This document shows, piece after piece, positions 56,472 through 64,000 of a stretch of 64,000 nt of DNA (position 1 is the stretch's first letter; each line of letters begins with the position of its first letter). The stretch is from positions 43,977,932 through 44,041,931 of the forward strand of contig CM045760.1 of NCBI GenBank assembly GCA_025200525.1. The letters run 5' to 3'. The position numbers were made by a program, and so were the translations under genes. The DNA is from Camellia lanceoleosa (lineage: Eukaryota; Streptophyta; Magnoliopsida; Ericales; Theaceae). Under the pieces are notes generated by a model. The model ran no database searches, was not told the DNA's origin, and worked only from the letters and a program-made list of their open reading frames with translations.

Positions 56472-57206
56472 ATTGTGTTCCCATTTCCACTCAGGAATAG
56501 GGAGTGGTTGCAGCATTCGTACAAGTCTCTGATGTTCTGCTTTAACTCATTGACAATGTAGACATTTGAAGATGTGGCTTGCTATGTCTCTTGTCATTTC
56601 TGTCCACCAGTAGTGTTCCTTCATGTCGTGGTACATTTTTGTATTGCCAGGGTGGACTACAAACCTCGAGCTATGAGCTTCCACCAATATCTTCTTCTTG
56701 AGTACTGGAATGTCGGGTACGCAAATTTGATTTTGAAATTTCAACATCCTATTGCTGATAGTGAAGTTAAGATAGGGCGTATTTCTTTGCTCCTCGTAAT
56801 TTTTTCTTTAAAAGTTTATCTTCACATTGGCGTGCTCTAACTTTTTCAATCAACACGGGTTCTACGATTATGTTGGCGAGCAGTCCATTGATCTTGCATG
56901 GAACGAGGGTACATGCCAAACTTCTGGTAATCTTTCGAATCAACATGTCTGCTACCACATTAGCTTTGCTTGGATGGTGATAGATCTCTACATCGTAGTC
57001 CTATATAAATTCTAGCCACCGTTGTTGCCTCATATTCAGTTCTTTTTGCATAAACAGATATTTAAGATTCTTGTGATCAGTGTAAATCTCGCAAGTTACA
57101 CCATAGAGGTAATGTCACTAGATCTTGAAGGCAAAGATCACCGCAGCCAATTCTAGATCATGGATTAGGTAGTTCTTCTCAGTCTTTGGTTGATGTGAGG
57201 TATATG
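56472..57206 (-). pseudogene. RNase H and integrase N-terminal domain of element D
   Basis: At 57205-57000 a degenerate RNase H reads [20 protein letters not shown] with stops. At 56958-56767 is a linker. The open stretch 56747-56547 has EAHSSRFVVHPGNTKMYHDM and KEHYWWTEMT then FKCLHCQ, the H-H-C-C zinc domain of integrase. The frame then runs toward the F insertion (56471). The upstream side is cut by insertion G at 57207. Confidence 0.75.
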
Positions 57207-59650
57207 TGTAACAACCCTCATACTGATCACTGATTAATGCCGATTACTGCTAAATTAAGACCGATTATGGAAAGTAAATGAACTGACCGAATTACTGAAC
57301 TGACTAATTGAAATCCAAAACTGAATCGATTAACTGTATCTGTTTAATTGCATGTTTATCTGTTGGAATGTTTAGTTATCTGTTCAGTTTTTAGGTTTAA
57401 ACTGTAAATTGAAGGCCTTATCGACGGCCGAACCGGAAATCGATTAGTGATTTGTGATCGCCGTAACTTTTGTGATTTAATGGTGTATTTACCTAAAATG
57501 TGATTAGGAATGATTAAATTATATTAAAATAAGCTAAATTGCATGAGTTTGACTTATTTACAATTTGACCACTTAGTGGCCATTATCTACACACCTTGGA
57601 GACTCTATCTTGCATTGCACAACACATTTCATCAGCCACTTTTGTCACTCACCACCGAATTGAGAGAGGGAGGAAGTGAGAGACTTGATTTCATTTGAGG
57701 ATTGGCTTAAGAGATTGAAGAAATTGAAGTGTAGATTGTCAATTGAGCCTCCATACCTCTAATTCAAGACTTAAGGTAGGAATCCATCTCCTTGATTGTG
57801 CATTTATGTTAATTCTTGCATGGCTTAGAGCTAAATTGAAGTCTAGAGCCAATTCATGGCTTGTAATGTTGTATTGTAGCTCATTTCATGCATGCATGTG
57901 TGTATTGATGAATTTTGAGTTGATTTCATGGCAAATTGTCACATGCAAGTTCATAATTAAGCTTAAGTCCATGTTTTCAACTTGTTTTAAAAAGAATAAC
58001 TCATTAGAGCATGTTTTCAAGTTTTAAAATGGTTTGAATTCATGCATGTTTGCATGTTCTTCATGTTCATGAAAATGGGTTTGAAATTTGGATTTAATTG
58101 ACTCACTCTTGGGCTTTAAATTCACAAATTGAGCTTTGTAACTTGTTGTATAGTGAGTTTGGATGTGTTTTCCAGAATTTGGGTCCAAGAGGTTGAGTTT
58201 TGAGCTTTGGAATACTTGGTTTGAGCTTGGAAGGCAAATTTGAAAATTCCAGAATTTGGCTTCTACGCTCGAGCGAAGGATTCTGCGCTCGAGCGACCAT
58301 TGTTTCTTCTGAATTCTGCTCGGGCGAGGGAATAGTGGCTCGAGAGTAAATTTCAAGCTCTCAGCATCTTGGTGCGCGCAGGCGTACGCTCGATCGGAGG
58401 GACCTACGCTCGAGCGAAGAGTTGTGTCTCACGCTCGAGCGAGCATCGAGCGTAAAATCTGAGCATCCAAAGATTTTTATCAGAGCACGCAATCGCCGAC
58501 GGAATCCACGCTCGAGCGGGGCTCCTTTGTCTGCATGTCCGCTTGAGCGAAGAAAGCCTCGCTCGAGCGAGACCCCTGTTTTTAGCAAAATTTGTTAAGT
58601 GTTCCAAAGTACATCTTTGCATCCTCTTTCCATCCTAGGCATTCCTAGGGCATATTTAAGGCATCTTAAAAAGGATATAGATGTAGAACACACCAAGGCA
58701 ATCTAGGGATTAAATGATTATCTTTCCCAACTGTATAGCTTAGTGTGTGTTCAATCTGTTAACTGTATAGGGTTGGCATTTCGAGGAGATGCTCTAGTTC
58801 ATCAGAGCCCGTAACTCGTGAGTAACAATTGTGTAAAGATATGTTCAAATGATTATTTCAACACCGAATCGAATCAAGCATCAATTGATATTGATTACTG
58901 AATGAATGTATGTCCTTTATTTCTGAACTGTACTGTGGCATCCTTAGCACCTACTGTTTATTGTTACTGTTACAGAGATCTCTGTCGGTTCCTTCGTCGG
59001 AACCATTACTGTTACTGATTGATGGCCATCATTACTGTTCGGTCTTTTAAGACCTACTGTTATTGTCATGCTAATGGATGTACCACATATGATCAAGCAT
59101 CGCATCAACTACTGATATACTGAATTAATTGAACTATTTTCATTATCGTAAGGACATTCATTCTAAACCCCTTTACGCTTTATGTTATTCACTGGGCTTT
59201 AGCTCACTGCTCATATATATATGTAGGTGTACAGGCACCGGATCAAAGCTAGAGGCGTCGGGGTATCTCCAGTTTTGTCAAGCCAACCTACGTGCCTCAC
59301 TGCGAGGTTCCGAGCCTACTTTGCTAAGGCTTAGGGGTGTGTTAGTTGTCCGCCTTCTGTATTGTTTTGTCTACTGTATAGACTATATTTTGTACCGTAC
59401 TGTACTGTAATGGGGATTAAGTCCCTGGTTCACTGAATGACATGTATGTATATGGACTGTTCTGTAAATATGTATGAAAAATCTTTTGGCACACAGACTG
59501 TCACAGCTCATTAGACATTGTCTATTTACTGTATTGGCTTCCGCCAAGCCCCTCAGATTGCTTTTATCAGATATTATTAAGCAGCCTTCGTAATCTAGGA
59601 TTACCGCGTTACTGATGCTAAACCCATAGGGGCGGGTTTGGGTCGTGACA
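57207..59650 (+). mobile_element. 5' LTR of element G, about 2,444 bp
   Basis: The termini are TGTAACAACCC and GTCGTGACA. The last 80 bp ('ggattaccgcgttactgatg' to 'cataggggcgggtttgggtc') resembles the end of the LTRs of A and F. A CGCTCGAGCG cluster lies at 58265-58572, about 1.06-1.37 kb from the start, the same offset as in element A. A patch of 'actgtta/tactgtt' repeats lies at 58940-59060. Confidence 0.82.
58265..58572. repeat. CGCTCGAGCG palindrome cluster in LTR G
   Basis: Six exact copies and several variants, here mostly followed by 'aag', 'acc' or 'agc' instead of 'gac'. Minus-strand ORFs with LERR or LERG repeats are this cluster read as codons. Confidence 0.85.
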
Positions 59651-59885
59651 GAGTAGTATCAGAGCGATACTTAACCACGAGTTATACCGCACACATGTGT
59701 CCAAATGAGCTATAAGGTGTCCTAGAAGAGCAATTAGGGCATGACATAAGCATGAAAAGTGTGTGTGGACATGACTTAATGTATGCTACTGTGTTAATCT
59801 GTTTAAACTAGTGACTGCTTACATGATGGACTGTTTAAGTATGCAACTGTTTATGTTTATACTTGCTATAACTCTTTATAGTGAA
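59651..59885 (+). other. leader of element G
   Basis: This is 235 bp from LTR to gag start, containing the primer site. An upstream ATG at 59826 is in frame with gag, but the Met-rich stretch before 59886 resembles nothing in related gag proteins, so I favour the ATG at 59886. Confidence 0.5.
59654..59665 (+). other. primer binding site of element G
   Basis: TAGTATCAGAGC, one base off the consensus TGGTATCAGAGC (tRNA-Met type), three bases after the LTR end. Confidence 0.8.
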
Positions 59886-60930
59886 ATGGATAATGCAAAT
59901 GAATATGAATCCTCATCCACTGAGGCAAGAATGGCACGAATGGAAAGAATGATGGAGCTGATAATTGCTAGACTTGAGCAACAACAGAATTAACAACCTC
60001 CACCTCCTCCTCCGGTACAGCCGGAACCGAATGTGAATGTTAATGACGGGGATATAATTGCTCTCACCCAGAAGTTCAGCAAAATGAAACCGCCATCCTT
60101 TCAGGGAGGCCTTGAACCGCTGAAAGCTGAAGCTTGGATACTTGAGACTGAGAAACTGTTTGAAGTGTTTCCATGCTCGGAGGCACATAAGGTACTGTTG
60201 GCCACCTTCACTTTGCAAGAAGAGGCCAGAAAGTGGTGGATGCTGGTCCGTGACACCAATAATGTAATGACTTGGGCTCAGTTTAAGGAGTCCTTCTTCG
60301 AGAAGTATTTTCCCCAGTGTGTCCGGAACAGAAAAGTAACTGAATTTGAACAACTGAGACAGGGCATGATGTCCGTTGCTGAATATGAGACAAAGTTTAC
60401 CGAGCTTGCTAGATATGCTCCACATATGGTGGACACTGACTACAAGAAGGCCAGAAAATTTGAAGGCGGCCTGAATGTTGCAATACTGGACAGAATTAGT
60501 GTTTTAAAGCTACCGACTTATGTCAGTGTTCTTGACCGAGCATTGATGGCTGAGTCAAACATCGAAGCTGTGAAACAATCTGAAACGCCGGTATCTGAAT
60601 GGCGTGGTAAAAGACAGAATTTCAAGTTCAAGAAAGGCAAGCATAACTCATCAAATAAGAAACAAAATACGGGGTCAATAATTAGCCCCAGCCAAGGGAG
60701 TGGTTCCATACCACCCTGTTCTGTATGTGGTAAGAACCATAAGGGAGTTTGTTATAAAATTTCTGGTGCTTGTTACAGGTGTGGCAAGGTGGGCCACATG
60801 GTGAAAGATTGCCCTTCCACTGCTCCGAGCAATAGTAAAGCTGCAGGCAGCGCTGCAGCATCAACTGTAGCACCAAAGCCTAACCCCAAAGCTACCGTGA
60901 AGGTGCATATGAGGCAGGGCCGAGTGTTTG
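59886..60930 (+). pseudogene. gag domain of element G
   Basis: After an acidic, Met-rich N-terminus and a glutamine run, a stop (59991-59993) precedes a proline run. The core follows: [50 protein letters not shown] and [16 protein letters not shown], the retrotransposon gag fold. The linker is basic, and [14 protein letters not shown] (60771-60812) is a CCHC RNA-binding knuckle preceded by a second Cys/His motif ([12 protein letters not shown]). The protein forms the particle and packages RNA. Confidence 0.85.
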
Positions 60931-61430
60931 CCCTAGTACCGGGAGACATGCAAAATACTGAAACCGTTGTGTCAGGTATCCTCTCTATTTGTGCTCAAAG
61001 TGCATATGTACTGATTGATTCGGGGTCTACACATTCTTATGTGTCGCATGCTTTTTCACGGAAATTGAATAGACCCTTAGAGCCCATGAATTATCTGTTA
61101 GCTGTATCATCACCCGTAGGAGGATCCATGACATGTGCATATATGTATCCTGCTTGCGAAATTATTGTTGGGGATATGCATCTGTTTATTGATTTACTGC
61201 CATTGAACATTGATCACTTTGATGTAATATTAGGGATGGACTGGTTACAAAAATATCATGCCACTATTGACTGTGTGACAAAACAAGTTGCTTTCCGCCC
61301 ACCTGGTTTACCCGAATTTGTATTTAATGGGGTTGGAGTAGTACCTCCTCCGTATTTGATTTCTTCTGTGAAAGCTGTTAAATTGATTAGAAAGGGGTGT
61401 AAAGGATATCTGTGTTTTGTACTGACTGTG
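60931..61430 (+). pseudogene. aspartic protease of element G
   Basis: [17 protein letters not shown] has the intact D-S-G active site (Asp codon 61017-61019). [20 protein letters not shown] is the second conserved block. [19 protein letters not shown] marks the passage to RT. Compared with element A, where the Gly is replaced, this copy keeps the catalytic loop. Confidence 0.82.
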
Positions 61431-62540
61431 TCTACTAATGATAATGTTAAAACTGATGTGAACTGTATTCCTATAGTTAGAGAATTCCCAGATGTATTTC
61501 CAGATGATCTGCCAGGGGATTTGATTGATAGTGAGATTGAGTTCACCGTTGATGTGATTCCGGGTACACAACCTATATCGAAAGCTCCTTACAGAATGGC
61601 TCTAACTGAACTGAAAGAACTGAAAGTGCAACTGCAAGAACTGTTAGACAAGAAGTTTATCAGGCCCAGTACTTCACCGTGGGGTGCACCGGTTTTGTTT
61701 GTAAAAAAAAAAGACGGCTCACTGAGATTGTGCATTGATTACCATAAATTGAACAAGGTAACTGTGAAAAATAAATACCCATTACCGCGCATTGATGATT
61801 TGTTTGACCAGTTATAGGGTGCCTAATTGTTTTCCAAGATTGATCTTCGATCGGGGTACCATCAACTGAAGGTTAAACCAGAAGACATTGATAAAACTGC
61901 TTTTAGAATGAGGTATGGACACTACGAATTTTTAGTTATGCCTTTTGGAGTTACCAATGCACCTGCAGCATTTATGGACCTCATGAATAGAATCTTTAAA
62001 CCGTACCTTGATGACTTTATTGTTGTATTTATTAATGACTTTTTGTTTTACTCCAAAAGTATAGAAGAACATGAACACCATCTGAGACTTGCCCTGCAGA
62101 CCCTAAGAGAACAGAAACTGTATGCTAAACTGTCTAAATGTGAGTTTTGGCTTGATCATGTTATGTTTTTGGGGCATGTTGTTAGCAATGATGGAATTTC
62201 TGTTGATCCGCAGAAAATTGAAGCTGTAGTGAACTGGCCTAGACCAACAAATGTGACAGAAGTCCGCAGTTTTTTGGGATTGGCTGGATATTATAGAAGA
62301 TTTGTCAAAGATTTCTCCAAAATTGCATTACCATTGACTCAACTGACACAGAAAGGGACATCATTTGACTGGACTGACCAGAGGGAATCAGCATTTCAAG
62401 AGTTGAAAACTCGACTTGTGACTGCACATGTTCTTACACCCTTAGGTACAGATGGTTATACTGTATTTAGTGATGCTTCTCATAAGGGTTTGGGATGTGT
62501 TTTAATGCAGAATGGGAAAGTAATTGCTTATGCTTCCTGA
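61431..62540 (+). pseudogene. reverse transcriptase of element G, mutated
   Basis: The fingers and palm are complete: [72 protein letters not shown] and [13 protein letters not shown]. Two stops (61815-61817 and 61824-61826) lie between DDLFDQL and FSKID. The catalytic box reads FIND at 62028-62039 instead of FIDD: the first Asp codon is AAT. Both changes should abolish activity. Confidence 0.85.
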
Positions 62541-62840
62541 CAACTGAGACCACATGAAAAGAACTACCCAACCCATGATCTGGAACTGGCGGCAGTAGTG
62601 TTTGCACTGAAAATCTGGCGTCACTATTTGTATGGGGCAACATGTGAAGTATATACCGATCACAAGAGTCTGAAGTACTTCTTCACCCAGAAAGAACTAA
62701 ACATGAGACAACGGAGATGGCTAGAACTGATTGAAGATTATGATCTCCAGATTCTGTATCACCCGGGAAAAGCCAATACCGTTGCTGATGCACTGAGCCG
62801 GAAGTCGATTGCAAATTTAGCCTGTTTGCTCACTGGACAG
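62430..62840 (+). pseudogene. RNase H domain of element G
   Basis: [20 protein letters not shown] (first catalytic Asp), [20 protein letters not shown] (catalytic Glu region), [11 protein letters not shown] (catalytic Asp) and ADALSRKS are all present. A TGA (62538-62540) lies between the first two blocks. Confidence 0.82.
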
Positions 62841-63029
62841 AAAGAGTTGCTTCGTGACCTTGAAAAATCTGAGATTGAAGTTGTCTTGAAAGAACAAGGT
62901 GGAACAATAGCTGCTATTTCTGCACAACCGGCACTGATTGAAGAAATTAAGAAGAAACAACAACAAGATGACTTCTTGAAGAAGATCATCGAAGAAAAAG
63001 AATCTAAACCGAGATCGGGATTCAAATTT

Positions 63030-64000
63030 GAAAACAATGTACTGAAATTTCAAGAAAGACTGTGTATACTGAATGACACTGAACTGAGAAGAAGAGTTCT
63101 GCAAGAGGGCCACAATTCAAAATTTTCTATCTACCTAGGGAATACGAAAATGTATCAAGATTTGAAACGGAACTTTTGGTGGCCGGGAATGAAGAAAAAA
63201 ATTGCCGACTTTGTGTCGAAATATCTTCACTGCCAACAAGTCAATGTGGAACATCAGCGACCCGCAGGCTTACTGCAACCCTTATCCATACCGGAGTGGA
63301 AATGGAAGCATATCACGATGGATTTTATCGTTGGTTTGCCTCGCTCCAGAAAAGGAATGGATTCAATTTGGGTTATTGTTAATAGACTGACTAAATCTGC
63401 TCACTTCTTACCTGTCAAGACAATTTATAATGCGGACAAGTTGGCTATACTCTATATTGATGAAATTGTTAGATTGCATGGAGTGCCTGTGTCTATTGTT
63501 TCTGACAGGGATTCGAAGTTTACATCAAGGTTTTGGCAAAGCCTACAGACTGCATTGGGTACTGAATTGAGACTGAGTAGTGCCTACCATCCTCAGATAT
63601 ATGGCCAGTCAGAAAGGACCATCCAGACTCTGGAGGATTTACTGAGAATGTGTGTCCTTGATTTTCAAGGAGATTGGGAAAGTCATTTGCCCTTAGTTGA
63701 ATGTGCCTACAATAATAGCTTTCATTCAAGTATTGGTATGGCGCCTTTCGAGGCATTGTATGGCAGAAAATGTAGATCTCTGATCTGCTGGACAGAAGTT
63801 GGAGATGGGCCTTTGCTTGGGCCCGAGATTGTATATGAAACGACTGAAAAAGTGAAACTAATTCAACAGAGACTGAAAACTGCACAGAGCCGACAGAAAA
63901 GTTATGCGGACGTTAGAAGACGAGACAGAGAATATGAAGTGGGTGATCACGTGTTTGTGAAAGTGACACTAATGAAAGGCCAGACTCGTTTTGGAGTCAA
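63030..64000 (+). pseudogene. integrase of element G (C-terminus beyond the window)
   Basis: The zinc domain starts with His at 63111-63113, but the second ligand is Tyr (63132-63134) where relatives have His, and the first Cys is Tyr (63222-63224, YLHC instead of CLxC). The catalytic triad is intact: Asp 63321-63323 (MDF), Asp 63504-63506 (SDRDSKF) and Glu 63612-63614 (QSERTIQ), with 35 residues between the last two. The C-terminal region reaches [20 protein letters not shown] at the window end. A GPY/F module and chromodomain are expected beyond. Confidence 0.85.

Larger units (their letters stand above)
34281..57206 (-). mobile_element. element D: oldest chromovirus of the nest (partial)
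   Basis: The visible pieces, read on the minus strand, are RNase H and integrase N-terminus (57206-56472), integrase core (53409-53130), integrase C-terminus and chromodomain (36376-35590), a polypurine tract and the 3' LTR (35569-34281). Between them lie insertions G, F and A, each with the integrase reading resuming on the other side. The rest (RT, protease, gag, 5' LTR) should be beyond G, outside the window. Multiple stops make it inactive. Confidence 0.8.
57207..64000 (+). mobile_element. element G: chromovirus on the plus strand, 3' part outside the window
   Basis: The 5' LTR (57207-59650) starts TGTAACAACCC and ends GGTCGTGACA, and is followed by a tRNA-Met-type primer site and gag-pol in one frame to the end of the window. 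It inserted into the RNase H of element D. The flank before the LTR is ATATG (57202-57206), the candidate target duplication. The matching end, 3' LTR and chromodomain lie beyond 64000. Confidence 0.85.
59886..64000 (+). pseudogene. gag-pol of element G, single frame with four stops
   Basis: From the ATG at 59886 one frame runs to the window end, interrupted only by TAA 59991-59993, TAG 61815-61817, TAA 61824-61826 and TGA 62538-62540. The order is gag, CCHC knuckle, protease, RT, RNase H, integrase, typical of Ty3/gypsy. No frameshift is present, so the copy is fairly young. Besides the stops it has an RT catalytic Asp changed to Asn and two altered integrase zinc ligands. It could not support its own transposition as written. 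Confidence 0.85.

Noticed and set aside
58024..58622. minus-strand ORFs with LERR/ARA motifs in LTR G
   Set aside because: Frames through the CGCTCGAGCG cluster. Opposite to the element's own strand and without domains.

Overview
The window looks like transposon-rich nuclear DNA of a flowering plant. It is AT-rich and packed with Ty3/gypsy LTR retrotransposons (Tekay-like chromoviruses and a Tat/Ogre-like element), CACTA and Tourist-like DNA elements, a LINE remnant, and a fragment of an endogenous pararetrovirus (Caulimoviridae). I found no intact host gene, tRNA, rRNA or CRISPR array. Nothing in the sequence identifies the species.

Left part (1-11.9 kb). A chromovirus-type LTR fragment at 96 is cut by one end of a CACTA element at 331. 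An LTR of an unclassified minus-strand retrotransposon (2953-9434, primer site at 2939-2950) is split by a complete 6,001-bp CACTA element (3007-9007, TSD GTA). That element carries a short fragment resembling a FAR1/MULE DNA-binding domain. The 3' end of a LINE follows (9435-10110, minus), then AT-rich DNA.

Middle (11.9-34.3 kb). A Tat/Ogre-like element on the minus strand (11862-22440) keeps a decayed gag, the N-terminal part of RT and the C-terminal part of integrase. The rest of pol is deleted, and its 3' non-coding region is full of tandem repeats. Next comes a minus-strand pararetrovirus fragment (about 22420-25480): a primer site, N-terminal ORFs, a coat-protein zinc finger and a movement-protein domain, in an order that suggests cavemovirus/solendovirus relatives. 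A run of 24 G marks its outer side. The following 8 kb is non-coding, with several Tourist-like MITEs (some nested, TSD TTA/TAA), a 2.6-kb foldback-like element made of inverted tandem arrays (29192-31828), and old diverged local duplications.

Right part (34.3-64 kb). This is one nested stack. Element D (chromovirus, minus) is the oldest. It was hit by element A (full-length chromovirus, minus, 36377-53124, TSD CCATC), by solo LTR F (53415-56466, TSD ATAGT) and by element G (chromovirus, plus, from 57207, running off the window). Element A was hit by solo LTR B (Tat/Ogre family, 40694-47793, TSD GTGGC), and B by solo LTR C (41788-44315, TSD AATTC). The boundaries rest on matching 5-bp target duplications (except G, whose far end is outside) and on protein domains that continue across each insertion.

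All coding sequences seen are transposon or viral gag/pol remnants carrying stop codons. G is the least decayed: a single reading frame with four stops, plus changes in an RT catalytic residue and in the integrase zinc site. Points worth a second look are the clusters of the palindrome CGCTCGAGCG in LTRs of four chromovirus families, UAG stops at the same RT codon in A and G, and the foldback-like element.
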